The position numbers were made by a program, and so were the translations under genes. From Streptomyces viridochromogenes (GTDB lineage Bacteria; Actinomycetota; Actinomycetes; Streptomycetales; Streptomycetaceae): a DNA stretch of 64,000 nt. Positions within the stretch are counted from its first letter, which is position 1, and each line of letters begins with the position of its first letter. Positions 50,697 through 58,818 of the stretch are shown piece by piece. The notes beneath the pieces were generated by a model. It worked only from the letters and a program-made list of their open reading frames with translations, had not been told where the DNA came from and made no database searches. Location: contig NZ_LGUR01000173.1 in NCBI RefSeq assembly GCF_001270495.1, positions 62,001 through 126,000 on the forward strand. The letters run 5' to 3'.

Positions 50697-50723
50697 GGGG
50701 CCGTCCGCGATCCGGACGGCCCC
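50697..50723 (-). terminator. Rho-independent terminator of mmsA
   Basis: 11-bp perfect stem GGGGCCGTCCG / CGGACGGCCCC with a five-base loop, followed on the minus strand by a run of seven T. Twenty bases beyond the mmsA stop. The only classical terminator with a T-run in the window. Confidence 0.9.
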
Positions 50724-50742
50724 AGACGCTCAAGTCGGTGCG

Positions 50743-52245
50743 TCAGTGGTTGCGCGGGAACCCGAGGTCGACGCCGGTGGGGGCGTCCGCCGGGTCCGGC
50801 CAGCGGGTGGTGACGACCTTGCCGCGGGTGTAGAAGTGCGTGCCGTCGTTGCCGTAGATGTGGTGATCGCCGAAGAGCGAGTCCTTCCAGCCGCCGAAGC
50901 TGTGGTAGCCGACAGGGACCGGGATCGGGACGTTGACGCCGACCATGCCGGCCTCGATCTCCAGCTGGAAGCGGCGGGCCGCGCCGCCGTCCCGGGTGAA
51001 GATCGCGGTGCCGTTGCCGAACGGCGAGGCGTTGATGAGGGCCACGCCGTCCTCGTACGTCTCGGCGCGCAGCACGCACAGGACGGGGCCGAAGATCTCG
51101 TCCTGGTACGCCTTCGCGCTGGTAGGCACCTTGTCGAGGAGCGAGATGCCGATCCAGTGGCCGTCCTCGAAGCCGTCCACCGTGTAGCCGGTGCCGTCGA
51201 GCACGACCTCGCAGCCCTCGGCCGCCGCGCCCTCGACGTAGGACGCCACCTTGTCGCGGTGCACGGCGGTGATCAGCGGGCCCATCTCGGAGGTCGGGTC
51301 GTTGCCGGGGCCGATCTTGATCTTCTCGGCGCGCTCGCGGATCTTCTCCACCAGCTCGTCACCGATCGAGCCGACCGCGACGACGGCCGAGATGGCCATG
51401 CAGCGCTCGCCGGCGGAGCCGTAGGCGGCCGACACGGCGGCGTCGGCGGCGGCGTCCAGGTCGGCGTCCGGCAGGACCAGCATGTGGTTCTTGGCGCCGC
51501 CCAGGGCCTGGACGCGCTTGTGGTTGGCGGAGGCGGTGGTGTGGATGTAGCGGGCGATGGGCGTCGAGCCGACGAAGGAGACGGCCTTGACGTCGGGGTG
51601 CTCAAGGAGGCGGTCGACGGCCACCTTGTCGCCGTGCACGACGTTGAAGACACCGTCGGGCAGACCGGCCTCCGCCAGCAGCTCGGCGATCTTGATCGCC
51701 GCCGACGGGTCCTTCTCGCTCGGCTTCAGCACGAAGGTGTTGCCGCACGCGATGGCGATGGGGAACATCCACATCGGGACCATCGCCGGGAAGTTGAACG
51801 GCGTGATGCCCGCGACGACACCCAGCGGCTGGCGGATCGACGAGACGTCCACGCGGCTCGCGACCTGCGTCGACAGCTCGCCCTTCAGCTGCACGCTGAT
51901 GCCGCACGCCAGGTCGACGATCTCCAGGCCGCGCGCCACCTCGCCGAGGGCGTCGGAGTGCACCTTGCCGTGCTCGGCGGTGATCAGCTCGGCGATCGCG
52001 TCCCGGTTGGCGTCCAACAGCGCCCGGAACTTGAACAGGATGGACGTCCGCTGGGCCAGCGAGGACTGGCCCCAGGTCAGGTACGCCTCCTTGGCGGCGG
52101 CGACCGCCGCGTCCACCTCGTCGACCGAGGCGAACGCGACCTTCGTGGTGACCGCGCCGGTAGCCGGGTCGGTGACCGGCCCGAACGTGCCCGACGCGCC
52201 TTCGGCGGTCTTGCCGCCGATCCAATGGTTGACGATCTTCGTCAT
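50743..52245 (-). CDS. mmsA: methylmalonate-semialdehyde dehydrogenase (CoA-acylating)
   Basis: 500 residues, full-length aldehyde dehydrogenase. Catalytic Cys in GSAGERCMAISA, NAD block ITPFNFPAMVPMWMFP, and ALGGAKNHMLVLPD follow the MmsA/IolA subgroup. Converts (methyl)malonate semialdehyde to acetyl- or propionyl-CoA; it serves valine and myo-inositol breakdown. Fourteen bases after iolD, so the inositol role is favoured. Ends in a strong terminator. Confidence 0.95.
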   Translation of the reverse strand: MTKIVNHWIGGKTAEGASGTFGPVTDPATGAVTTKVAFASVDEVDAAVAAAKEAYLTWGQSSLAQRTSILFKFRALLDANRDAIAELITAEHGKVHSDALGEVARGLEIVDLACGISVQLKGELSTQVASRVDVSSIRQPLGVVAGITPFNFPAMVPMWMFPIAIACGNTFVLKPSEKDPSAAIKIAELLAEAGLPDGVFNVVHGDKVAVDRLLEHPDVKAVSFVGSTPIARYIHTTASANHKRVQALGGAKNHMLVLPDADLDAAADAAVSAAYGSAGERCMAISAVVAVGSIGDELVEKIRERAEKIKIGPGNDPTSEMGPLITAVHRDKVASYVEGAAAEGCEVVLDGTGYTVDGFEDGHWIGISLLDKVPTSAKAYQDEIFGPVLCVLRAETYEDGVALINASPFGNGTAIFTRDGGAARRFQLEIEAGMVGVNVPIPVPVGYHSFGGWKDSLFGDHHIYGNDGTHFYTRGKVVTTRWPDPADAPTGVDLGFPRNH

Positions 52246-52259
52246 GACCGGTTACTCCC

Positions 52260-54143
52260 TCACAGATGGCGGCGTCGGGTCGAGACGTGCCGTTCGTACA
52301 GCTCACGTGCCTTGACCGCCGACGGTCGGGTCGCGGTCTCGGCCACGGGAACATCCCACCAGGCCTGCGCGGGCGGCGCGCCCGACACTGTGTCTGCCGT
52401 TTGGGTCTCGACGTAGACACATGTGGGAGTGTCGGCCGTACGGGCCTGAGCGAGTGCCTCACGCAGGTCGCTCACGGTCTTCGCGCGCAGCACCCGCATG
52501 CCCAGGCTGGCGGCGTTGGCGGCCAGGTCGACGGGGAGCGGGGTGCCCGTGAAGGTGCCGTCGTCCGCGCGGTGGCGGTACGCCGTGCCGAAGCGCTCGG
52601 CGCCCGTCTCCTCCGACAGGCCGCCGATGGACGCGTACCCGTGGTTCTGCACGAGCAACACCTTGATCGCGATCCCCTCCTGCACGGCGGTCACGATCTC
52701 CGTCGGCATCATCAGATAGGTGCCGTCGCCGACCAGCGCCCACACGGGCCGGTCCGGTGCGGCCATCTGCACGCCGATCGCGGCCGGGACCTCGTAGCCC
52801 ATGCAGGAGTAGCCGTACTCCAGGTGGTACTGGTCACGCGAGCGCGCCCGCCACAGCTTGTGCAGATCGCCGGGGAGGGAACCGGCCGCGTTGATGATCA
52901 CGTCCGACTCGTCGACGATCGCGTCCAGCGCGCCCAGCACCTGCGGCTGCGTCGGCCGTACGTCGGGCTCGTCCGCCTCGTAACAGGCGTCGACGCGCTG
53001 CTCCCAGCGTTCCTTGTCCTCGGTGTACTCGGTGACATAGGAAGCGGGGACGCGGTACGCGTGCATGTCCAGGGCCGCGGTCAGCTCCATCAGGCCGCTG
53101 CGGGCGTCCGCGATCAGCGGCGTCCCGGCGAGTTTGTGGCCGTCGAAGGGCGCGATGTTGAGGTTGAGGAAGCGGACGTCCGGGTTGGCGAAGAGGGTGC
53201 CGGAGGCGGTCGTGAAGTCGGTGTAGCGGGTGCCGACGCCGATCACCAGGTCGGCGGTGCGGGCGAGTTCGTCGGCGGTGGCGGTGCCGGTGTGGCCCAC
53301 TCCCCCGACGTCCTGGGGGTGGTCGTGGCGCAGGGAGCCCTTGCCGGCCTGGGTGGAGGCGACGGGGACGCGGGTGACCTCCGCGAACTCGGCGAGCGCC
53401 TCCTCGGCGCGGCTGTGGTGGACGCCGCCGCCCGCGACGACGAGGGGACGGCGGGCGTCGCGGATCGCCCGTACGGCCTCGGCCAGTTCGGTCGGGTCGG
53501 CCCCCGGACGCCGTGTGGCCCAGATGCGCTCGGCGAAGAGGTCGTCGGGCCAGTCGTACGCCTCGGCCTGCACGTCCTGGGGCAGCGCGAGCGTGACCGC
53601 ACCGGTCTCCACGGGGTCCGTGAGCACCCGCATCGCGTTCAGGGCGGACGGAATGAGGGCTTCCGGCCGGGTGATCCGGTCGAAGTACTTCGACACCGGG
53701 CGCAGACAGTCGTTGACGCTGATGTCGCCCGCGTAGGGGACTTCGAGCTGCTGGAGGACCGGGTCGGCGGGGCGGGTGGCGAAGACGTCGCCGGGGAGGA
53801 GCAGGACCGGGAGGTGGTTGACGGTCGCGAGCGCGGCGCCGGTGACGAGGTTGGTCGCGCCGGGGCCGATGGAGGTGGTCACCGCGTGCGTGGACAGTCG
53901 GCCGGACTGCCGGGCGTAGCCGACCGCCGCGTGCACCATCGCCTGTTCGTTGCGGCCCTGGTGGTACGGCATGACATCGCCGTACTCGACGAGCGCCTGG
54001 CCGATCCCGGCGACGTTCCCATGGCCGAAGATGCCCCAGGTGGCGCCGATCAGCCGGTGCCGTACGCCGTCCCGCTCGGTGTACTGGGCGGACAGGAAGC
54101 GGACGAGCGCCTGTGCGACCGTGAGCCTCGTCGTTGAGGTCAT
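52260..54143 (-). CDS. iolD: trihydroxycyclohexane-1,2-dione hydrolase (ThDP enzyme)
   Basis: 627 residues. ThDP-binding motif GDGTYLMMPTEIVTAVQEG through NHGYASIGGLSEE, the catalytic N-terminal block (NEQAMVHAAVGYARQSGR) and GYSCMGYEVPAAIGVQMA are those of IolD. It opens the inositol-derived ring to 5-deoxy-glucuronate. ATG at 54143 (MTSTTRLTVAQALVRFL) is the family start; the longer frame adds repeats. Upstream it is separated by 352 bases from the aldolase gene, which suggests its own promoter. Confidence 0.95.
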   Translation of the reverse strand: MTSTTRLTVAQALVRFLSAQYTERDGVRHRLIGATWGIFGHGNVAGIGQALVEYGDVMPYHQGRNEQAMVHAAVGYARQSGRLSTHAVTTSIGPGATNLVTGAALATVNHLPVLLLPGDVFATRPADPVLQQLEVPYAGDISVNDCLRPVSKYFDRITRPEALIPSALNAMRVLTDPVETGAVTLALPQDVQAEAYDWPDDLFAERIWATRRPGADPTELAEAVRAIRDARRPLVVAGGGVHHSRAEEALAEFAEVTRVPVASTQAGKGSLRHDHPQDVGGVGHTGTATADELARTADLVIGVGTRYTDFTTASGTLFANPDVRFLNLNIAPFDGHKLAGTPLIADARSGLMELTAALDMHAYRVPASYVTEYTEDKERWEQRVDACYEADEPDVRPTQPQVLGALDAIVDESDVIINAAGSLPGDLHKLWRARSRDQYHLEYGYSCMGYEVPAAIGVQMAAPDRPVWALVGDGTYLMMPTEIVTAVQEGIAIKVLLVQNHGYASIGGLSEETGAERFGTAYRHRADDGTFTGTPLPVDLAANAASLGMRVLRAKTVSDLREALAQARTADTPTCVYVETQTADTVSGAPPAQAWWDVPVAETATRPSAVKARELYERHVSTRRRHL

Positions 54144-54495
54144 CGGTACCTCCGTGTGGTCCGGATGGAAAGCAGATCCGCCACTTCCGTACGGCTCAGC
54201 CGCCCCGTACGGCTCAGCCGTCCCGTGCGACTCGACGGCCCGGATCGTGGACCTCCGGCGCGGGGCCGTAGCGGGCGGGGAGTCTTCGCTCGCACTTCGC
54301 TCCTGCCAAAGCAAAGCGGCCACCCGCGCCGGAGGCGTTCTGTGCGTCGGTGCTCCGCTGGGAGAACCGACGGGGAGTTACGGGACGTTCGTGTACGGGT
54401 CGTTCAGGGCCGGCCACGTTCGCGCCGTCGAGCCGCGGGTCGGCACAGGCTTGTGGCCCTGCGCGGCGGGACGTACGGCTCGTGGTCATGGGCTC
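54144..54495. other. intergenic region upstream of iolD
   Basis: 352 bases between the aldolase stop and the iolD start. No coding ORF: both-strand frames look random and none resembles IolB, the enzyme that would fit here. A period-18 direct repeat (CCGTACGGCTCAGCCG at 54187-54202 and 54205-54220, plus a decayed third) is near the iolD end. Probably holds the iolD-mmsA promoter. Confidence 0.55.
54187..54220 (+). repeat. short direct repeat upstream of iolD
   Basis: Two identical 16-base units CCGTACGGCTCAGCCG with an 18-base period, and a decayed third unit starting about 54223. About 45-75 bases before the iolD start; may be tandem binding sites. Confidence 0.5.
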
Positions 54496-55377
54496 TCACA
54501 GCAGTCCTACGGCAGTGTCCACCGCGGCGGCAACGTCCCCGTCCGCCGGGTAGAGCAGCGAACGCCCCACCACCAGGCCCTGCACGGTGGGCAGTTGGAG
54601 GGCACCGCGCCACTTCTCGTATGCCCCGTCCTGGTCCTCGCCGACCTCACCGCCGAGGAGTACGGCGGGCAGCGTCGAGGTCGCCATGACCTCGGCCATG
54701 TCGTCCGGATTGTCGGTGACCGGCACCTTCAGCCAGGTGTAGGCCGAGGTGCCGCCCAGGCCGGAGGCGATGGCGATGGATCTGGTGACGGCTTCGGCGG
54801 ACAGGTCGTTGGCGACCCTGCCCTCGGGGGTGCGGCCGCTGATGAACGGCTCGACGAAGACCGGGAGTCGGCGCGCCGCCATCTCGTCGACGGCGCGGGC
54901 GGTGGACTCCAGGGTGGTGAGGGAGCCCGGGTCGTCGTAGTCGACGCGCAGGAGCAGCTTGCCGGCGTCGAAGCGCAGGCGCTGGATGTCCTCGGGACGG
55001 TGGCCGGTGAAGCGGTCGTCGAGCTCGAAGCTGGCGCCCTGGAGGCCGCCGCGGTTCATGGAGCCCATGACGACCTTGTCGTCGAGCGCGCCGAGCAGCA
55101 GCAGGTCGTCGAGGATGTCGGCGGTGGCGAGGACGCCGTCGACGCCGGGGCGGGACAGCGCAAGGCAGAGGCGTTCCAGCAGGTCGGCACGGTTGGCCAT
55201 GGCCAGGCTGCGGCCGCCGACGCCGAGCGCGCCGCGGGCCGGGTGGTCGGCGGCGACGATCATCAGTCGGCCGCTGTCACCGAGGAGCGGCCGGCGTATG
55301 CGCCGGGCGGCGGCCTCCGCGACGGCCTCGGGGTGCCGGGTGCGGGTGCGGACGAGTTCCGCGATGTCGACGGTCAC
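54496..55377 (-). CDS. DeoC/LacD-like class I aldolase of inositol catabolism
   Basis: 293 residues, a TIM-barrel like the Cgl0159/IolJ-type aldolases that follow iolC. Seen: RLMIVAADHPARGAL, LRVDYDDPGSL, LPVFVEPFI, YTWLKVPVTD (the Lys likely forms the Schiff base) and LLGGEVGEDQDGAYEKW. It would cleave 2-deoxy-5-keto-gluconate-6-phosphate to DHAP and malonate semialdehyde, the substrate of mmsA. GTG start overlaps the iolC stop (GTGA). Confidence 0.85.
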   Translation of the reverse strand: MTVDIAELVRTRTRHPEAVAEAAARRIRRPLLGDSGRLMIVAADHPARGALGVGGRSLAMANRADLLERLCLALSRPGVDGVLATADILDDLLLLGALDDKVVMGSMNRGGLQGASFELDDRFTGHRPEDIQRLRFDAGKLLLRVDYDDPGSLTTLESTARAVDEMAARRLPVFVEPFISGRTPEGRVANDLSAEAVTRSIAIASGLGGTSAYTWLKVPVTDNPDDMAEVMATSTLPAVLLGGEVGEDQDGAYEKWRGALQLPTVQGLVVGRSLLYPADGDVAAAVDTAVGLL

Positions 55378-56348
55378 TTGACGGCCCCGGCGGCGATGGC
55401 GGCCTCGATCTCGTCCGGCGTCGGCATCGCGGAGGAGCACTCCAGGCGGGAGGCGACGATGGCACCGGCGGCGTTGGCGTGCCGCATGGTCTTCTCCAGG
55501 TCCCAGCCTTCGAGCAGCCCGTGGCAGAGGGAGCCGCCGAAGGCGTCACCGGCGCCGAGTCCGTTGAGAACGTTCACGGGCAGCGGCGGGACCTCGGCCT
55601 GGTCGCCCTTGCTGTTGACGGCGAGGACGCCCTTGGGGCCCTGCTTGACGACCGCGACCTCGACACCGGCGTCGAGGAGCGCGCGGGCGGCGGCGTGCGG
55701 CTCGCGGACGCCGGTCGCGACCTCCACCTCGTCGAGGTTACCGACGGCGACGGTGGTGTGCCGCAGCGCTTCCGCGTAGAAGGGGCGGGCTTCGGCCGGC
55801 CCGCGGCGGGAGCCGCTGATGTCACCGCTCCAGAACATGGGGCGCCAGTCGAGGTCGAAGACCGTGGTGCCGGACTTGGCGCGATGGGCGAGAGCCGCGA
55901 GCGTCGCCGTACGGCTGGGCTCCTCGCTCAGGCCGGTGCCGGTGATCCAGAAGATCCGGGCGTCGCGGATGGCGTCGAGGTCGAGCTCGTGGGCGTCGAT
56001 CTCCAGGTCCGGGGCCTTGGGCTGCCGGTAGAAGTACAGCGGGAAGTCGTCCGGCGGGAAGACCTCGCAGAAGGTGACCGGGGTGGGCAGGCCGGGGACC
56101 GGGGTGACCCAGCGGTCGTCGACGCCGAAGCCCTGGAGGGCCTCGTGGAGGTAGGTGCCGAAGGGGTCGTCGCCGGTGCGGGTGATCACCGCGGTCCGCC
56201 GTCCCAGCCGGGCCGCGGCGACCGCGACGTTCGTCGCCGAGCCGCCGAGGAACTTGCCGAAGGACGTGACCTGCGGCAGCGGGACACCGGTCTGCAACGG
56301 GTAGAGGTCCACCCCGATCCGGCCCATGGTGATCAGGTCGTACGCCAT
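55374..56348 (-). CDS. iolC: 5-dehydro-2-deoxygluconokinase
   Basis: 324 residues, PfkB/ribokinase fold. Signature GGSATNVAVAAARLG near the start and the catalytic NGLGAGDAFGGSL (Asp base, anion hole) near the end. Phosphorylates 5-dehydro-2-deoxy-gluconate in myo-inositol breakdown. ATG at 56348 gives the family start MAYDLITMGRIGVDLYP. First gene of the iolC-aldolase pair; a palindrome about 100 bases upstream may control it. Confidence 0.95.
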   Translation of the reverse strand: MAYDLITMGRIGVDLYPLQTGVPLPQVTSFGKFLGGSATNVAVAAARLGRRTAVITRTGDDPFGTYLHEALQGFGVDDRWVTPVPGLPTPVTFCEVFPPDDFPLYFYRQPKAPDLEIDAHELDLDAIRDARIFWITGTGLSEEPSRTATLAALAHRAKSGTTVFDLDWRPMFWSGDISGSRRGPAEARPFYAEALRHTTVAVGNLDEVEVATGVREPHAAARALLDAGVEVAVVKQGPKGVLAVNSKGDQAEVPPLPVNVLNGLGAGDAFGGSLCHGLLEGWDLEKTMRHANAAGAIVASRLECSSAMPTPDEIEAAIAAGAVK

Positions 56349-56446
56349 CGGTGTCCCTCGGTCTCCTCGTCGCGGCTCCGGTGCCGACTGCGCGGGTCGG
56401 CCCTCCACGGTTTTGTAGCCCTGCCGGGGGAGGCCTGTCAATGTTT

Positions 56447-56456
56447 TGTCCAGACA
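56447..56456. promoter_or_regulatory. TGTCCAGACA palindrome, candidate GntR-type operator
   Basis: TGTC-CA-GACA within AATGTTTTGTCCAGACATT, 99 bases upstream of iolC. The TGTCnnGACA form resembles known GntR-family operators, and iol genes in actinobacteria are often under GntR-type repressors. No regulator gene for it is in the window. Confidence 0.45.
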
Positions 56457-56537
56457 TTCGAACGAGGCCCGAGCCTCCGGGGGACGGGCGCCTGGGCGTC
56501 TGCCGGGGTCCGTCGGGAGGCGAGTGCGGGTTGTCCG

Positions 56538-56575
56538 GGGCTGGCCGCGCAGTTCCCCGCACCCCTGGGGGGTGC
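56538..56575. repeat. dispersed GCGCAGTTCCCCGC-type repeat
   Basis: CCGCGCAGTTCCCCGCACCC followed by a small stem (GCACCCC-TGG-GGGGTGC, 56559-56575). This wording recurs widely in Streptomyces intergenic DNA from general experience; no genome search was possible here. Related fragments: 49109-49131 and 58803-58815. Confidence 0.45.
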
Positions 56576-56849
56576 AGTGCACGTGGGTGACAGAGGCCGG
56601 GGCCGGGGCGAGACGCTGTCAATGTGCCGCGCCCATGCGCCTTTGCGTCAGCTGTGTCACGAAGGCCGCTTTCCTGTTACGCATGTCGCATGTACGCGCG
56701 CCCTGCGTCACACCCGGCGCACAGGCCCTGTCCGCCTCTCACCGGGCGTCGTTGACGGGGCACAGGCTTTGTGATCGCCAGCGCAGCGCACGGTACCCCC
56801 GACGACCGCCCCCGGTCGCCGCCGCGGCGCGCGCAGGGAGGTGCAACCG

Positions 56850-57050
56850 ATGACCGACCGAATGCTCTGGTCCTACAAGGAGATCGCGGCGCACATCAAG
56901 GTGCAGCCGGACACCGTGCGGTCGTACCGCAAGCACGGGTTGCTGCCACCACCGGACCACGTGGAGGGCGGCAAGCCCTTCTGGTACCCGGACACGGTGC
57001 GCGCCTGGGTGGAGTCCCGCCCGGGCAACCGGGGCAGAAGGGTGGACTGA
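56850..57050 (+). CDS. small HTH (MerR/excisionase-like) DNA-binding protein
   Basis: 66 residues: MTDRMLWSYKEIAAHIKVQP then DTVRSYRKHGLLPPPDHVEG and WYPDTVRAWVESRPGNRG. A winged HTH of the MerR/AlpA type, DNA-binding part only. ATG at 56850 has GGGAGG eight bases upstream; the in-frame GTG at 56841 overlaps that site and is less likely. No integrase nearby, so it may be a plain regulator. Confidence 0.8.
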   Translation: MTDRMLWSYKEIAAHIKVQPDTVRSYRKHGLLPPPDHVEGGKPFWYPDTVRAWVESRPGNRGRRVD

Positions 57051-57075
57051 CGTCCCCGGCCCCGCGGAAAACAAG

Positions 57076-57104
57076 CTGTGCCCCATCCGACCCCTGGGGC
57101 ACAG
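57076..57104 (+). other. hairpin directly before the GNAT start
   Basis: CTGTGCCCC / GGGGCACAG, 9-bp stem with an 11-base loop, ending seven bases before ATG 57112. No ribosome site lies between. It may end the HTH-gene transcript; the GNAT mRNA may then be leaderless. Confidence 0.5.
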
Positions 57105-57111
57105 TCCTCGC

Positions 57112-57678
57112 ATGAACAGCTTCTCCGTCAAACCCACGCTCATCGGCGACAAGACCGTGCTCAGGCCGTTCACCGGGGCCGACGCCGACATCATGTGGGA
57201 GATCATCGAGGACCCCGAGGTCGAGCGCTTCACCTTCTCGCCGGACAACGAACTCACCCTGGAGCGGGTGCGTTCCTGGTACGGCTCCCTGTCCGACCGG
57301 CCCGACCGTCTCGACCTCGCCGTCACCGACCGCTCCACCGGCGAACTCGTCGGCGAGGTCGTCCTGTACGAGTGGGATCCGCATGCCCGCAGCTGCACCT
57401 TCCGCACGCTGATCGGCCCGCGCGGCCGTGATCGTGGCATCGGCACCGAGGCCACCCGGCTCATCGTCGGATACGGCTTCGAGCAACTCGCCCTGCACCG
57501 AATCGAGTTGGGTGCCTACAGCCACAACCACCGCGCCCTGCGCGTGTACGAGAAGGTCGGGTTCGTGACGGAAGGGATCCGCCGGGAAGCCCAGTCGAGG
57601 GACGGCGAGTGGCTGGACGAGGTCCTCATGGCCGTCCTCGACCACGAGTGGGCCGCCCTCGACTCCACGGCTCGATGA
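57112..57678 (+). CDS. GNAT acetyltransferase (RimJ/RimL type)
   Basis: 188 residues. [20 protein letters not shown] at the N-terminus, [20 protein letters not shown] (acetyl-CoA pyrophosphate-binding loop, [10 protein letters not shown]) and [20 protein letters not shown] match RimJ/RimL and spermidine/antibiotic acetyltransferases. Substrate unknown. The 3' end overlaps the convergent dehydrogenase gene by 53 bases. Confidence 0.88.
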   Translation: MNSFSVKPTLIGDKTVLRPFTGADADIMWEIIEDPEVERFTFSPDNELTLERVRSWYGSLSDRPDRLDLAVTDRSTGELVGEVVLYEWDPHARSCTFRTLIGPRGRDRGIGTEATRLIVGYGFEQLALHRIELGAYSHNHRALRVYEKVGFVTEGIRREAQSRDGEWLDEVLMAVLDHEWAALDSTAR

Positions 57679-58702
57679 CCGTCACCCCCGCCCCCGGTGT
57701 CGTCCCGATCGCCGTCAGCGCGGCCGGCACCGCGTCCAGCGTGATGGTCGACGTCACCAGCAGATCCGGCCGCAGCACACCCGCCCGAACCAGCTCCAGC
57801 ATCGTCGGGTAGGTGTGTGCCGCCATGCCGTGGCTGCCCAGCAGTTCGAGTTCCAGGGCGATCGCGCGGGCCATGGGGACGGGGGTGGTGCCGGAGGCGG
57901 AGGGCAGCAGGCCCACCTGGATGTGCCGGCCCCGACGGCGCAGGCCGTTGACGGAGGCGGCGCAGGTGACGGGCGAGCCGAGGGCGTCGAGGGAGAGGTG
58001 GGCGCCGCCGCCGGTCAGGGCGTGGATGGCGGCCGCGGTGTCCGGCGTGCTCGACGCGTCCACGCACTCCGCCGCGCCGAACTTCCGCGCCAGGTCCAGG
58101 GCCTGCGACGAGACGTCCACCGCGACGACCCGCGCGCCCGAGGCCGCCGCGATCATCACCGCCGACAGGCCGACCCCGCCGCAGCCGTGCACCGCGACCC
58201 ACTCCCCCGCCGCCACCCGGCCCTGCTGCACGACCGCCCGGAACGCCGTGGCGAACCGGCACCCCAGCGAGGCCGCCGTCGCGAAGGACATCCCCTCGGG
58301 TACGGCGACGAGATTGACGTCGGCGTGGTCCAACGCAACGTACTGGGCGAAGGAGCCCCAGTGCGTGAAGCCAGGCTGAGTCTGCCGTTCGCACACCTGC
58401 TGGTCGCCCGCGGCACACGCGGCGCAGCCGCCGCAGGCGCACACGAAGGGCACGGTGACCCGGTCGCCGGGGCGCCAGCCCGTCACCCGGTCGCCCACCG
58501 CCTCGACGACACCGGCGAGTTCATGGCCCGGCACATGCGGCAGCGTGATGTCCGGGTCGTGCCCCTGCCAGCCGTGCCAGTCGCTGCGGCACAGCCCGGT
58601 GGCCTCGACCCGCACGATCACTCCGTGGGGCGCGGGGTGCGGGTCGGGCACCTCACGTACCTCGGCCGCTTCCCCGAACCGCTCGAACACCACTGCCCGC
58701 AT
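57626..58702 (-). CDS. zinc-dependent alcohol dehydrogenase
   Basis: 358 residues, MDR family. Catalytic zinc: Cys in [10 protein letters not shown], the GHE motif in [16 protein letters not shown], and Cys later; structural zinc Cys cluster [20 protein letters not shown]-binding [10 protein letters not shown]. Zinc loops are complete, so it should be active. ATG 58702 ([15 protein letters not shown]) fits the family start. Its last residues ([11 protein letters not shown]) are unusual, reading through the end of the convergent GNAT gene. Confidence 0.9.
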   Translation of the reverse strand: MRAVVFERFGEAAEVREVPDPHPAPHGVIVRVEATGLCRSDWHGWQGHDPDITLPHVPGHELAGVVEAVGDRVTGWRPGDRVTVPFVCACGGCAACAAGDQQVCERQTQPGFTHWGSFAQYVALDHADVNLVAVPEGMSFATAASLGCRFATAFRAVVQQGRVAAGEWVAVHGCGGVGLSAVMIAAASGARVVAVDVSSQALDLARKFGAAECVDASSTPDTAAAIHALTGGGAHLSLDALGSPVTCAASVNGLRRRGRHIQVGLLPSASGTTPVPMARAIALELELLGSHGMAAHTYPTMLELVRAGVLRPDLLVTSTITLDAVPAALTAIGTTPGAGVTVIEPWSRGRPTRGRGRP

Positions 58703-58818
58703 GCCGCTCTCCCTTCCGCCGCGCCGCACAGGTACACGGAGGTCATCGCGAACGCTAGACGCTCCGCCGACCTCGCGGGTAGGGCGACCGTGCGGTCGGT
58801 ACAGCCCCGCGCCCCAGG

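Larger units (their letters stand above)
56349..56849. other. divergent intergenic region, iolC / HTH gene
   Basis: 501 bases with no coding ORF. Contains a TGTCCAGACA palindrome (56447-56456), a dispersed Streptomyces-type repeat around 56538-56575 with a 7-bp stem, and short direct repeats (CGCATGT twice near 56682-56696). It should hold the iolC and HTH-gene promoters. Confidence 0.5.

Noticed and set aside
53297..53325. Further copy of the CCCCC...GGGGG hairpin in iolD
   Set aside because: The G and C runs match, but the GAA loop and AGGGTCG tail are missing, and the residues (HDHPQDVGGVGHTG) are ordinary for IolD.
56850..57050. Excisionase of an integrated element
   Set aside because: The HTH looks excisionase-like, but no integrase, att repeat or tRNA is near.
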